From: Staphylococcus sp. KG4-3
GTDB taxonomy: Bacteria > Bacillota > Bacilli > Staphylococcales > Staphylococcaceae
Assembly: GCF_033597815.2 (NCBI RefSeq)
Contig: NZ_CP166245.1
Span: 1,550,001 to 1,614,000 of the forward strand
Length of the DNA: 64,000 nt
Direction: 5' to 3'
The notes under the pieces were generated by a model. The model had not been told where the DNA came from. It did no database searches and saw only the letters and a list, made by a program, of their open reading frames with translations. Shown here in pieces: positions 29,971 to 40,466 of this stretch; position 1 is the stretch's first letter; the number at the start of each line of letters is the position of its first letter. The position numbers and the translations under genes were made by a program.

Positions 29971-30954
29971 TTATTTATCCGGTGATTCATCATCTTGTTG
30001 ATTTGTACGTTGATTAATAGAATTTCTCATACCTGTATCTGCCTCAACATTTTTCAAGTTGTAATAATCTTTTACGCCTAAATTTCCAGAACGTAAAGCT
30101 TCTGCCATTGCTAATGGTACTTCAGCTTCGGCTTCAACAACTTTAGAACGCATTTCTTGTACTTTCGCTTTCATTTCTTGTTCTTGCGCTACGGCCATAG
30201 CACGACGTTCTTCAGCCTTAGCTTGTGCAATATTCTTATCTGCAAGTGCCTGTTCAGTTTGCAAGTCTGCACCGATATTTTTACTAATATCAACATCAGC
30301 AATATCAATTGATAAGATTTCAAAAGCTGTACCAGAATCTAAACCTTTACTTAAAACAGTTTTCGAAATATTGTCTGGATTTTCTAATACTTCTGTATGG
30401 TGTTCACTTGAACCAATAGTAGAAACAATACCTTCACCTACACGAGCTATGATTGTTTCTTCACCAGCGCCACCAACTAAACGAGCAATGTTGGCACGTA
30501 CTGTAATACGAGCTTTGGCTTTTACTTCGATACCATTCATAGCAACACCAGCGATAAACGGTGTTTCTATAACTTTAGGATTTACTGACATTTGAACAGC
30601 TTCTAAAACGTCACGACCAGCTAAGTCGATAGCAGCGCCACGTTCAAATGGTAAGTTAATATCCGCTCTTTGTGCTGCGATATTCGCATCAACTACACGG
30701 TCAACGTTACCACCAGCTAAATAATGAGATTCAAGTTGATTCGTAGTTAAGTTAAGTCCTGCTTTATGTGCTTTAATAAGCGGTGAAATAACTTTTCTTG
30801 GGGATACTCTACGTAATCTCATACCTACCAATGTACCTATTCCTACTTTAACACCAGCAGCAATTGCTGAAATCCACAATCCGACTGGTACAAATGAAAA
30901 TAATAACAATAATGCTATTACTACTATAGCGACAATAATAATTAATCCAATCAT
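29971..30954 (-). CDS. floA: Flotillin-like protein FloA
   Basis: A 327-aa SPFH-family protein: an N-terminal hydrophobic hairpin (4-45), then a prohibitin-like domain and an alanine/glutamate-rich C-terminal region ([20 protein letters not shown] in part). FloA organizes functional membrane microdomains in staphylococci. It lies 12 bp after nfeD and 16 bp before the anchored protein gene, a compact three-gene operon. Confidence 0.95.
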   Translation of the reverse strand: MIGLIIIVAIVVIALLLLFSFVPVGLWISAIAAGVKVGIGTLVGMRLRRVSPRKVISPLIKAHKAGLNLTTNQLESHYLAGGNVDRVVDANIAAQRADINLPFERGAAIDLAGRDVLEAVQMSVNPKVIETPFIAGVAMNGIEVKAKARITVRANIARLVGGAGEETIIARVGEGIVSTIGSSEHHTEVLENPDNISKTVLSKGLDSGTAFEILSIDIADVDISKNIGADLQTEQALADKNIAQAKAEERRAMAVAQEQEMKAKVQEMRSKVVEAEAEVPLAMAEALRSGNLGVKDYYNLKNVEADTGMRNSINQRTNQQDDESPDK

Positions 30955-30966
30955 ACTTTCTCTCCT

Positions 30967-31677
30967 TTATGATTCGTTTTCTCTTACAACAACTCTCGTG
31001 CCTTCTACTTCTAAAATAGTAACTTGCTTATTTCTTAAAATAAAAGAACCATCAGAAACTGCATCAATACGCTCATTGTTATAAGTAATAATTCCTGCAG
31101 GTCTTAAATCAGTTGAAGTTGTTGCAGTTTGCCCAACTAAATGAGAGCGATCTTCGTGTGAAGTGTAGCCTGCTTCTGCATTTGTAGAATCTTTTAATAC
31201 AACCTTGTCTAAAAATGGAATTTTCCGTTTGAATATCTTCACAAGTATCACCCATTCAATAATTGATAGAATTAATGCAACGACGACATTGGCAATCATA
31301 TAAACTAAGTTATCTCCTAAAGTAATAATACTAAAAACTATAAGTGCCATACCGATAATACCGATAACCGCGCCGACTACAAAAAGTTCAATTATTACAA
31401 ATATAACGCCTATGCCAAATAAAATCACAGAATATAAATTGACATCTCCTTTTATATAAAATCCTAAAAAGAATATCAATAAAGTTAATGTGGCAACAAT
31501 TCCTATTATGTTAATTTTATTTGAATACAATTGGTATAAGAAACCTAAAAAGATAATACATGTTAAAATTAACGCAACTACTGGATTTACAATGAAATTA
31601 GCCATATTATCAACCCAGTTCCCACTTTCAACAAAATTAGCTGAAAATATTGTATGTAAACTACTTGAAAGAATCAC
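30967..31677 (-). CDS. nfeD: NfeD-family membrane protein
   Basis: A 236-aa protein with an N-terminal hydrophobic part of about five membrane segments (27-160) and a C-terminal OB-fold domain (about 180-235: GQTATTSTDLRPAG, then VSDGSFILRNKQVTILEV). This is the short NfeD type lacking the ClpP-like protease domain, which regularly pairs with flotillins. A GTG start follows GAGGTG by 5 bp. It is the first gene of the operon. Confidence 0.9.
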   Translation of the reverse strand: MILSSSLHTIFSANFVESGNWVDNMANFIVNPVVALILTCIIFLGFLYQLYSNKINIIGIVATLTLLIFFLGFYIKGDVNLYSVILFGIGVIFVIIELFVVGAVIGIIGMALIVFSIITLGDNLVYMIANVVVALILSIIEWVILVKIFKRKIPFLDKVVLKDSTNAEAGYTSHEDRSHLVGQTATTSTDLRPAGIITYNNERIDAVSDGSFILRNKQVTILEVEGTRVVVRENES

Positions 31678-31861
31678 TCTATCACCTCGCTCTCAATTTA
31701 ATTATACATGAAATCAATACGTGATTATAGCGTTTACAGCATAAAATTTCGTAATCAATAAATTAATTTTTAAAATTTTCTTAATTGGAAGAATTTATTA
31801 AGAAACGCTAATAATTTGTATTGGCAATTACTATAAAACAAACGTTATATAAGAATTTAGA

Positions 31862-31903
31862 TAAAAATAATAGCCTTTAGTTGATTATCAACTAAAGGCT
31901 ATT
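31862..31903. terminator. Terminator of rpsU (bidirectional shape)
   Basis: AATAGCCTTTAGTTGA and TCAACTAAAGGCTATT form a perfect 16-bp stem with a 3-nt loop. The minus-strand 3' side is T-rich (ATTTTTAT) and the plus side continues TTGGTTT. Confidence 0.82.
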
Positions 31904-31951
31904 TTGGTTTATAATTAATGTTGGTGTTGAGGGAGTCAACGAAACAATTAA

Positions 31952-32128
31952 TTATTTGAATTTACGTTTACGTGCAGCTTCTGATTTCTTTTTACGTTTA
32001 ACGCTAGGTTTTTCGTAAAACTCACGTTTACGTACTTCTTGAATTGTACCGCTTTTAGAAACTGTACGTTTGAAACGACGTAACGCATCTTCAAGTGATT
32101 CGTTCTTTTTGACTACTGTTTTAGACAT
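31952..32128 (-). CDS. rpsU: Small-subunit ribosomal protein S21
   Basis: A 58-aa basic protein, [19 protein letters not shown] at the start and a [15 protein letters not shown] tail, the normal S21 length. ATG at 32128 is chosen because a strong GGAGGGAGGG lies 8-9 bp upstream. It normally neighbours mtaB, which is missing here. A consensus promoter lies about 70 bp upstream. Confidence 0.97.
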   Translation of the reverse strand: MSKTVVKKNESLEDALRRFKRTVSKSGTIQEVRKREFYEKPSVKRKKKSEAARKRKFK

Positions 32129-32173
32129 GTGTATTTCCCTCCCTCCAAATATCAACGAAACTTTATTATCATC

Positions 32174-32227
32174 ACATGGTATTAACCATGTATAACTTAG
32201 TATAATATATCTGATTAATGTGGTCAA
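32174..32227 (-). promoter_or_regulatory. rpsU promoter and leader hairpin
   Basis: On the minus strand TTGACC (32227-32222), a 17-bp spacer and TATACT (32204-32199) form a near-consensus SigA promoter. The first transcribed bases contain ACATGGT-TAAT-ACCATGT, a 7-bp hairpin at about 32191-32174, ahead of the RBS. Whether the hairpin regulates S21 synthesis is unknown. Confidence 0.6.
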
Positions 32228-32466
32228 TTAGTAAAATTTTAATTTAATGATTCATATTACACACTACATTTGAAATACCGTTAAATCAATGGTTTTAATT
32301 TTTAAAATTATGACAAAGCTGCATATTGAATGGAAGTTTTGATTTTTAATGTATGTTCATTTAACGAGTTAGACAATTATATAATTATAAAAAATCATAT
32401 TACAAAATCTAATTTTTATGATATGTTTATTGTGCGGTTAAAAAATAAAGGTTAGGAGAATATAAT
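32228..32466. other. Divergent intergenic region between rpsU and the 75-aa protein gene
   Basis: About 240 bp of AT-rich sequence. A TATAAT within AATTATATAATTAT near 32377 is a possible -10 for the plus-strand gene, but no convincing -35 is seen. Nothing else was found. Confidence 0.4.
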
Positions 32467-32694
32467 ATGTCACAACAAAATAAAGATAACACTCAATTAT
32501 TCATCATCTTAGGTTGGGTATGTACTGCAATGTCATTGTTATTTATTCCAATTTTATTTGGTGCTGGCGGCGTGATTTTTGGTTATTTATTGCGAAATAA
32601 AGGACAAGTACAACATGGAACTATAATGATGATAGCTGCTATAGCTTGTGCAATTCTAGGATTTGTTCTAGGTATGGCTGCATTCGGGTATTAA
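32467..32694 (+). CDS. Small two-TM membrane protein, unknown function
   Basis: A 75-aa protein with a short polar N-terminus (MSQQNKDNTQ) and two hydrophobic segments (about 11-42 and 50-75), the first glycine-rich around FGAGGVIFGYLL. TAGGAGA lies 8 bp before the ATG, and a wobble-rich hairpin with T5 follows. It is one of the few plus-strand genes and lies where mtaB would be expected. The family is not recognized; its composition resembles small DUF4190-type membrane proteins. Confidence 0.75.
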   Translation: MSQQNKDNTQLFIILGWVCTAMSLLFIPILFGAGGVIFGYLLRNKGQVQHGTIMMIAAIACAILGFVLGMAAFGY

Positions 32695-32710
32695 TTATTT
32701 TCCTCTAAAA

Positions 32711-32740
32711 AAGCTCATCTATTCATTTAGGTGGGTTTTT
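32711..32740 (+). terminator. Weak terminator after the 75-aa membrane protein gene
   Basis: AAGCTCATC can pair with GGTGGGTTT in nine base pairs including four G-U pairs, followed by TTTTT. Energetically modest but well placed. Confidence 0.45.
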
Positions 32741-32915
32741 GTATATTCATGTAGTATTGCTATTGTAATGAGTTCCGCTTTTCTGAGATTTGATTTTCTA
32801 GTCACTAGGTCAACCACATTTTGACGTGATAAACCAAGTTTTCAGGTATACTATAAGCTGTTTCGGTTTCGAATAATTTATTCATCATCTGATTGATTTC
32901 ATTAATCGTGTACAT
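32719..32915 (-). pseudogene. Frameshifted small HTH DNA-binding protein
   Basis: With one missing base restored at 32836-32837, the frame reads from ATG at 32915 (RBS GAAGTG) MYTINEINQMMNKLFETE, then TAYSIPEN, then GLSRQNVVDLVTRKSNLRK and AELITIAILHEY, about 65 aa. The second block has the pattern of a helix-turn-helix as found in small staphylococcal phage or plasmid regulators and antitoxins. As it stands, the first frame stops at TAG after about 35 codons. Sequence length (197 bp) fits a single-base deletion. A sequencing error cannot be excluded. Confidence 0.55.
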
Positions 32916-33356
32916 TATTGCACTTCTTTTGCTTTTATATACTTTAATTATTAGCAACCTAGCGATTAATGTGACTACACTTTTTGATATATCATTTCCA
33001 AATGATACATTTAACCATGCAAGTATGAGTAGAATAATATAGTTTTCATAATGTTTTAATCTTAAAGTTTAATTATAAATAGAATAAGCACATGGATCCC
33101 TGTCTCATCATAGCTAACATTTTTGAGTGAAACTTCTAACTACTCTAACCATCATAGATATAGTAGGCAAAAACATTACAAGTAAGACAATATAATATAT
33201 ATCTACGACAGTATTTTCCCATTTAATTGGAACAAAAATACCGCTTAACATAATCATAAATAATATTACTATGTTTATTAGAATACTAACTCCCAGATGA
33301 CTTAATTTCGATGTCCCCTTATAATTAAATATATTTTTCCAATACTCTAAATACAT
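32916..33356 (-). pseudogene. Probable decayed DUF805-type membrane protein
   Basis: An 80-codon frame at 33356-33114 (ATG with AAAGGAG) encodes MYLEYWKNIFNYKG and two membrane segments ending FLPTISMMVRVVRSF, the arrangement of DUF805 proteins just before their conserved RRLHD motif. There the frame is lost; other frames continue with GIHVLILFIIKL (about 33075-33105) and YIILLILAWLNVSFGN (about 32990-33045), plausible remnants of later DUF805 segments. I infer an ancestral gene broken by at least two frameshifts. The 80-aa product could still be made. Confidence 0.4.
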
Positions 33357-33468
33357 TATTTTCTCCTTTATAAATTAATTTCAATATTAAAACACAATAT
33401 TAAGGCGAGTACGTAAGTGCCTACTTTATTTATAATCACGTGAAATTATTACATTTTAGACAATAATA

Positions 33469-33477
33469 ACAGTTAGG
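33469..33477 (+). promoter_or_regulatory. AgrA half-site-like sequence upstream of the 22-aa peptide
   Basis: ACAGTTAGG fits the staphylococcal AgrA repeat, but no good second repeat is found 12-13 bp away, and it is 133 bp from the peptide start. Weak evidence. Confidence 0.2.
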
Positions 33478-33609
33478 TATTCAAAAGTGTATTGAGCAAT
33501 TCATTTTTATGCAATTAGGAATTAAAATCATCCAATTACGCAATGTTTAAACAATTTATTTATTGATTGATGTACAATATAATAAATAAAATATAAAGAG
33601 GTGGAAATT

Positions 33610-33678
33610 ATGATTACAGACATCGTTAATGCAATTATCACTATCATCCAAGCAATCATCGCTGCTATCCCTAAGTAA
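33610..33678 (+). CDS. 22-aa amphipathic peptide, PSM-alpha-like
   Basis: The frame begins MITDIVNAI and ends AIIAAIPK. GAGGTGG lies 5 bp upstream, a TATAAT-type -10 about 25 bp before that, and a strong terminator follows 26 bp after the stop, so this is a compact transcription unit. The peptide is almost all Ile/Ala/Val with polar residues D4, N7, T10 and Q13 spaced every three, giving a narrow polar face on a helix. Size and pattern resemble phenol-soluble modulin alpha peptides, but net charge is near zero. A type I toxin or other membrane peptide is possible. Confidence 0.6.
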   Translation: MITDIVNAIITIIQAIIAAIPK

Positions 33679-33704
33679 AAATGTAAGCGCTTCACATTAA
33701 TTAA

Positions 33705-33750
33705 AAAGGACTAAAACAGATTTTATTCTGCGTTAGTCCTTTCTTTTTTC
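33705..33750 (+). terminator. Terminator of the 22-aa peptide gene
   Basis: AAAGGACTAA...CAGA pairs with TCTG...TTAGTCCTTT around TTTTAT, followed by CTTTTTT on plus. Confidence 0.85.
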
Positions 33751-33868
33751 TGTTAGTCATTTCAATTCCATTTTAATACAATAAAACTTATCACTTACCT
33801 TACAAATAGTACTGTAATAAGTTTTATTTTTGAATTCGTAGCTTATCCAACATCTGTTTGAATTAGGA

Positions 33869-34621
33869 TTAATCTAACAGTTCTAATTCATAACTGATGG
33901 CACTTAGCACATATAGAGGTGCTGTTTCAGCTCTTAATATTCTAGGACCAAGCCCAACTTGATATGCATTGTCATTAAACAATGCTAACTCTTCTTCCGC
34001 TAAACCACCTTCAGGCCCAAAAATCACTAAAACACGATCATTTGGCTGGAATGTTTTTATCAACTTTTTAAGATTACTAACTTCACCTTGTTTTGCAGCA
34101 TCTTCGTACGCTATCAAAATATAATCATATAAATCACTTTGTTGAAAAACTTCTTTTAGTGATGCTTTATAATCGATAGAAGGTATTGCTAATCTATAGC
34201 TTTGTTCGGCAGCTTCTTTGATAATTTTCTGCCAGCGTTCTAATTTTTTAGTTATCTTACTATCATTTAATTTTACAACGGAGCGTTTCATTCCCACAGC
34301 TAAAAATTCACTAGCACCTAGTTCAGTTGCTTTTTGTAACAACCATTCATATTTATCCGCTTTGATTAAACCGCTGCATATAGTAATGGTTTGAGGTAAT
34401 TCTGAATCTATATCAATCTGTTCAACTAGCTCGATTTCAATTTCATCAGTATCTATATTGCTAATTTTACATTTATAAACAAATTGATCCGAAAAAGTAA
34501 TAATAATTTCATCATTCATTTGATACCTCATTACATTCAAAATGTGATGGATGTCACCTTTTTCGATAATGGAAAAACGCTGAAGTGAATCAGCGTTTTG
34601 ATTAATAAAGTATCTTTGCAT
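33869..34621 (-). CDS. rsmE: 16S rRNA m3U1498 methyltransferase RsmE
   Basis: A 250-aa SPOUT methyltransferase. The N-terminal PUA-like domain (MQRYFINQNA) is followed by the knotted SAM-binding region with FGPEGGLAEEELALF near 205-219 and LGPRILRAETAPLYVLSAI near the C-terminus. It follows prmA directly, the usual dnaJ-prmA-rsmE order. The next expected gene, mtaB, is absent. Confidence 0.95.
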   Translation of the reverse strand: MQRYFINQNADSLQRFSIIEKGDIHHILNVMRYQMNDEIIITFSDQFVYKCKISNIDTDEIEIELVEQIDIDSELPQTITICSGLIKADKYEWLLQKATELGASEFLAVGMKRSVVKLNDSKITKKLERWQKIIKEAAEQSYRLAIPSIDYKASLKEVFQQSDLYDYILIAYEDAAKQGEVSNLKKLIKTFQPNDRVLVIFGPEGGLAEEELALFNDNAYQVGLGPRILRAETAPLYVLSAISYELELLD

Positions 34622-34622
34622 G

Positions 34623-35561
34623 TCAATCGCTCACTTTCTGCCCTACGATACAGACCCAGCTATTTTCATGGTTAATAGACAACACTTTAAAACCAGTGCT
34701 TTCCATGTGTCTTACAATCGCTTCGTGCTTTTCTTCTATAATACCAGACGTAATAAAATAACCATCTTCATTCAAGGTATTATATGCATCATCGATCATT
34801 TCTTCAATAATATGAGCTAGAATATTAGCAATCACAACATCAAATTTTTCAGCTTCTTCTTTTAATAAATTTCCAGTCGTGACTTCAATTGCATGGTCAC
34901 AATTATTTTTCTCAAAGTTATCTTTAGCAACTCTTACTGCCATTTCATCTACGTCTAATGCCTTAATACGTTTTACACCTAACAAATAAGCAGCAATACT
35001 TAATATACCTGAACCAGTGCCGACATCAATAACAGAATAGCTTGGCTTCACATATGATTCTATTGCTTTTAAACACATACTAGTTGTAGGATGGTCACCA
35101 GTACCAAACGCCATGCCTGGATCTAACTCAATGCATAATTCACTTTCATCTTCTTTTTGATATGTTTCCCAACTAGGAACAATTGTGAACTGTTCTGAAG
35201 CTCTAAATGGATGGAAATAATTTTTCCATTCATTTTCCCAATCTTGCTCACGTAATGTTTGTTCTTCGTACTCAAAAAGTGAAAGATCCAGAGAAGTAAC
35301 TTGCTTAATTGTATTAATAAGCTCAGATTTAAACTTTTCTGTATATTTAATTTCATTGAAGTACGCTTTTATTCTTACACCTTTTTGAGGATAATCATTA
35401 GCATTTAATGCATAAATTTCACCAAATTTATCCTCAAATGCTTGTTCTAAATCTTTAGAATCTTCTATAACTACACCATTTGAGCCAAAATCTTCTAATA
35501 TATCAGAAATAATTGATGAGGCCTCGTGATTAATGTTGATTGATACTTCAGTCCAGTCCAT
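34623..35561 (-). CDS. prmA: Ribosomal protein L11 methyltransferase
   Basis: A 312-aa PrmA with an N-terminal L11-binding domain and a class I methyltransferase domain: [15 protein letters not shown] near 148-162, [13 protein letters not shown] near 177, and [14 protein letters not shown] near 240. It trimethylates L11. RBS AAAGGAG lies 8 bp upstream; it lies 3 bp after dnaJ. Confidence 0.96.
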   Translation of the reverse strand: MDWTEVSININHEASSIISDILEDFGSNGVVIEDSKDLEQAFEDKFGEIYALNANDYPQKGVRIKAYFNEIKYTEKFKSELINTIKQVTSLDLSLFEYEEQTLREQDWENEWKNYFHPFRASEQFTIVPSWETYQKEDESELCIELDPGMAFGTGDHPTTSMCLKAIESYVKPSYSVIDVGTGSGILSIAAYLLGVKRIKALDVDEMAVRVAKDNFEKNNCDHAIEVTTGNLLKEEAEKFDVVIANILAHIIEEMIDDAYNTLNEDGYFITSGIIEEKHEAIVRHMESTGFKVLSINHENSWVCIVGQKVSD

Positions 35562-35564
35562 ATA

Positions 35565-36701
35565 TTATTCTCCTTTAAAGAATCTTTTAGCTTTATCTCT
35601 AAAATTTGATGGTTGTTCTGAAATCTCTTCGCCATCAATTTCTGCAAATTCTCTAAGTAATTCTTTTTGACGTTCACTTACTTTAGTTGGTGTAACTACT
35701 TTAATATTTATAAATAAGTCACCATATCCATAGCCATGCACATTTTTGATACCTTTTTCTTTAAGACGGAATTGTTTGTCTGTTTGAGTGCCTGCAGGAA
35801 TAGTCAACATTACACTGCCATTTAACGTCGGAACCTTAACTTCGTCACCTAACGTTGCTTGCGCAATACTAACGTCAAGAGAATAATAAATATCGTCGCC
35901 ATCTCTTTCATATTTTTCTGAAGGTTTAACTCTAAAGACGATGTATAAATCACCTTGTGGTCCTCCATTTTCACCTGGAGCACCTTCACCAGCTAATCTA
36001 ATTTGTTGTTCATTATCAACACCTTCAGGTATTGTCACATTGATTTTAACATTTTTGTTTTCAGTGCCTTTTCCGTGACATGTTGGACATGGTTCTTCAA
36101 ATTCTTGACCTGAGCCACTACATACTGGACAAACTTTTTCAGTTCTAACTCGACCAAGTATTGTATTTTGTTCAACAGAAACATGACCAGCACCACTACA
36201 ATAATGACATGTTTTTTTCTTAGTGCCAGGTTTAGCACCTTCACCATCGCATGTGTGACAAGTAACATCTTTACGTATTGAAATTTCTTTCTCGCTACCA
36301 AAAACTGCTTCATCAAAAGTAACAGTCATCGTATATTGTAGATCGTCACCTTTTCTTGGCGCGTTTGGATCACGTTGTTGTCTGCCGCCTCCGAAGAACG
36401 AACTGAAAATATCTTCGAAACCGCCGCCTCCGAATCCGCTAAAGTCTTGGCCACCAAATCCTTGACCACCAAATCCACCTTGTGGTCCGTCATGGCCAAA
36501 TTGGTCATAATTAGCACGTTTGTTGTCATCGCTTAAAATTTCGTATGCTTCTGAGATCTCTTTAAACTTCTCGTCTGCACCTTCTTCTTTATTTATGTCA
36601 GGATGGTATTTCTTTGATAATTTACGATAAGCCTTTTTAATTTCATCTTTAGAAGCGCTTTTACTAACACCTAAGACTTCATAATAATCTCTTTTGGCCA
36701 C
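35565..36701 (-). CDS. dnaJ: Chaperone DnaJ
   Basis: A 378-aa class I J-protein: J domain with HPD (KYHPDIN near 33), a Gly/Phe-rich linker, four zinc-finger repeats [24 protein letters not shown] and CPTCHGKG (about 145-215), and substrate-binding C-terminal domains. GTG at 36701 is chosen because AAAGGAG precedes it and the product starts [12 protein letters not shown] hairpin lies between dnaK and dnaJ and may lower dnaJ expression. Confidence 0.97.
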   Translation of the reverse strand: MAKRDYYEVLGVSKSASKDEIKKAYRKLSKKYHPDINKEEGADEKFKEISEAYEILSDDNKRANYDQFGHDGPQGGFGGQGFGGQDFSGFGGGGFEDIFSSFFGGGRQQRDPNAPRKGDDLQYTMTVTFDEAVFGSEKEISIRKDVTCHTCDGEGAKPGTKKKTCHYCSGAGHVSVEQNTILGRVRTEKVCPVCSGSGQEFEEPCPTCHGKGTENKNVKINVTIPEGVDNEQQIRLAGEGAPGENGGPQGDLYIVFRVKPSEKYERDGDDIYYSLDVSIAQATLGDEVKVPTLNGSVMLTIPAGTQTDKQFRLKEKGIKNVHGYGYGDLFINIKVVTPTKVSERQKELLREFAEIDGEEISEQPSNFRDKAKRFFKGE

Positions 36702-36739
36702 TGTTATCTCTCCTTTTACGGTTTTATTAAATCTTTTAT

Positions 36740-36783
36740 AAAAAAGGAAAAAGTCAAAGCCAATGTTCAATTGACTTTGACTT
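36740..36783 (-). terminator. Terminator or attenuator between dnaK and dnaJ
   Basis: AAGTCAAAG (36751-36759) and CTTTGACTT (36775-36783) form a 9-bp stem; on the minus strand TTTCCTTTTTT follows. Being inside the operon, it probably allows partial read-through into dnaJ. Confidence 0.65.
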
Positions 36784-36847
36784 AATTTGGCTAAGCAATT
36801 GTGTCATATATTTCTATCAATAACAATTAATTAGTCCATGACTACAC

Positions 36848-38731
<1,884 letters not shown>

Positions 38732-38747
38732 TCAACAATAAAATAAT

Positions 38748-39359
38748 TTATTGATTTACTTTAACCATTGAAGGTCTTAAAATTCTTTCTTTCAATTTAT
38801 AACCACTTTGTAGCTCTTGAGTAATTTGTCCAGATTCGAAATCAGGATTATCATCTTGAACTACAGCTTGGTGGAAGTTAGGATCAAATTGTTGACCTTC
38901 AGTTTCTATTTTTTCTAAACCATTATTTTTCAATGCATTTAATAAGCTTTCATGAACCATTTCCACACCTTTTTTAAGTGATTTAAACTGTTCATCTTCG
39001 CCATCAATTTGTAAAGCACGTTCAATGTTATCTATTGTTGGTAAGATATCATTTAAAACATCTTGTGCTTTATACTCTTTCATTGTCTGGTTTTCTTTTT
39101 GAATTCTACGCTTATAGTTTTCAAATTCAGCGTATAATCTTAAATATTTTTCTTCATTTTCTTGAACATCTTTTTTCAATTGTTGAATTTCTTCATCTTT
39201 AGGATCTACGTCTTCTGAGATATTTTGTGAATCGTCCTCCTGCAGATTATCTTGTGATGTTTCTGTAGTTTCATCAGTGTTTTCAACCGTATTTTCTTCT
39301 GAAGTTTGTTCATTTACATCTTCGTTTTGGTCGAAAACTGATTCATTTTTTTCTGTCAT
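38748..39359 (-). CDS. grpE: Nucleotide exchange factor GrpE
   Basis: A 203-aa GrpE. The N-terminal 70 residues are acidic and low-complexity (many Glu, Asp, Thr, Asn), followed by a coiled-coil ([20 protein letters not shown]) and the beta domain ending [19 protein letters not shown] at 39359 is chosen for GGAGGG upstream. It exchanges ADP on DnaK. Confidence 0.96.
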   Translation of the reverse strand: MTEKNESVFDQNEDVNEQTSEENTVENTDETTETSQDNLQEDDSQNISEDVDPKDEEIQQLKKDVQENEEKYLRLYAEFENYKRRIQKENQTMKEYKAQDVLNDILPTIDNIERALQIDGEDEQFKSLKKGVEMVHESLLNALKNNGLEKIETEGQQFDPNFHQAVVQDDNPDFESGQITQELQSGYKLKERILRPSMVKVNQ

Positions 39360-39385
39360 TGTCTGCCCTCCAATACAATTGTTAA

Positions 39386-40366
39386 TTACCAAATCGTATT
39401 TAGTAATCTGATTACGTTCTGATAATTCATTGCCGTTGGTCCGATAACCGCAATTTGACCTTTAAGTCTATCATCAATGTGATATTCACTTGTAACGATT
39501 GAAATATCACTTAAACTTGATTCAATTTCATGACCAATTTTGACATTAATAGCTGAATTAGACATTTCATCAAGTAATTGTGTGATTTTATTCGATTCTA
39601 TATATTGTAGAATCGGTTGAATTGATGATACGTTCGTTTCATTCAACGCATCTATGAGTTTAACCTTTCCGCCCATAAAAATGCCATTACTTTGATTATC
39701 AAAATGAATATCTATTGTATTCAACATGTCTTTTATAAAATCTTTTTCAATATCTGATTTCACAAAAGTATTCAAGTCGTTTTCAAAATGATGATCGTTC
39801 CACTCGTTATATTTAGCAGTAACAAAATTAGAAACATTTGTAAGTTCATTATTTGATAATGGAACTTGAGATGCTAAATGTAAGTTTTCAACATGACCTG
39901 ATGAGAATACAACAACCATTATAACCAAATAAGCATTTGCTCTAAACAAATGAATGTTATTAATAATATCTTTTTTATGATTTGGACGCATTACCAACGT
40001 TGTATACTGAGATTGATTTGAAAGTTCATTTGCAAAATCACTGAGTGAAGTCGCAATATCATAATGGTTTTCAACTAATAAATCTCTCAAACGTTGAATT
40101 TTAGTTTGTTGTTGATGAGATGTTTCTTGTAATAATTGATTCACATAATATCTGATACCTGATTCTGAAGGATATCGTCCTGACGACGTGTGCGTCTTCT
40201 CTATTAGTTCAAGAAGCTCTAATTGCTTCATCTCATTCCTAATAGTAGCAGGACTAACATTCAATTTATGCCGTTCAATCAGTGTTTTTGAACCAATTGG
40301 CTGACCTAAATCAACATAATCTTCAACAATTGCATTTAGTATGCTTAATTGTCTATCACTAATCAT
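39386..40366 (-). CDS. hrcA: Heat-inducible repressor HrcA
   Basis: A 326-aa HrcA: N-terminal winged HTH ([28 protein letters not shown]...; the recognition region is [14 protein letters not shown] near 33-46) and a GAF-like domain. It represses the dnaK operon through CIRCE with GroEL feedback. AGGTG lies 5 bp before the ATG, immediately downstream of a CIRCE element. It heads hrcA-grpE-dnaK-dnaJ-prmA-rsmE. Confidence 0.96.
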   Translation of the reverse strand: MISDRQLSILNAIVEDYVDLGQPIGSKTLIERHKLNVSPATIRNEMKQLELLELIEKTHTSSGRYPSESGIRYYVNQLLQETSHQQQTKIQRLRDLLVENHYDIATSLSDFANELSNQSQYTTLVMRPNHKKDIINNIHLFRANAYLVIMVVVFSSGHVENLHLASQVPLSNNELTNVSNFVTAKYNEWNDHHFENDLNTFVKSDIEKDFIKDMLNTIDIHFDNQSNGIFMGGKVKLIDALNETNVSSIQPILQYIESNKITQLLDEMSNSAINVKIGHEIESSLSDISIVTSEYHIDDRLKGQIAVIGPTAMNYQNVIRLLNTIW

Positions 40367-40378
40367 GTTTTCACCTCA

Positions 40379-40405
40379 TTAGCACTCCTTTGTTTCAAGT
40401 GCTAA
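40379..40405 (-). promoter_or_regulatory. CIRCE operator (HrcA site)
   Basis: TTAGCACTC-N9-AAGTGCTAA (plus strand) matches the TTAGCACTC-N9-GAGTGCTAA consensus with one mismatch. It lies 13 bp before hrcA, in the untranslated leader. Confidence 0.93.
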
Positions 40406-40422
40406 TTATAATTTATCAAATT

Positions 40423-40439
40423 GGTCAAAGTAAGTCAAT
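40423..40439. promoter_or_regulatory. Candidate CtsR heptad pair and hrcA promoter region
   Basis: Plus strand GGTCAAA-GTA-AGTCAAT matches the CtsR direct repeat RGTCAAA-NAN-RGTCAAA with two mismatches (one in the spacer). It overlaps a minus-strand promoter candidate TTGACT-N17-TAAATT (40438-40410). Joint HrcA/CtsR control of dnaK is established for S. aureus, which supports the call. Confidence 0.65.
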
Positions 40440-40466
40440 GTTAAAGCACTGGATTTTTATAAATTT

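Noticed and set aside
29459..30017. Frames on both strands within the floA-downstream anchored protein.
   Set aside because: Shadows caused by the repetitive polar codons of that gene; no start signals.
33403..33425. Imperfect palindrome around TACGTA (GGCGAGTACGTAAGTGCC) upstream of the small peptide.
   Set aside because: Only three outer and six central bases pair; no second copy or known operator match.
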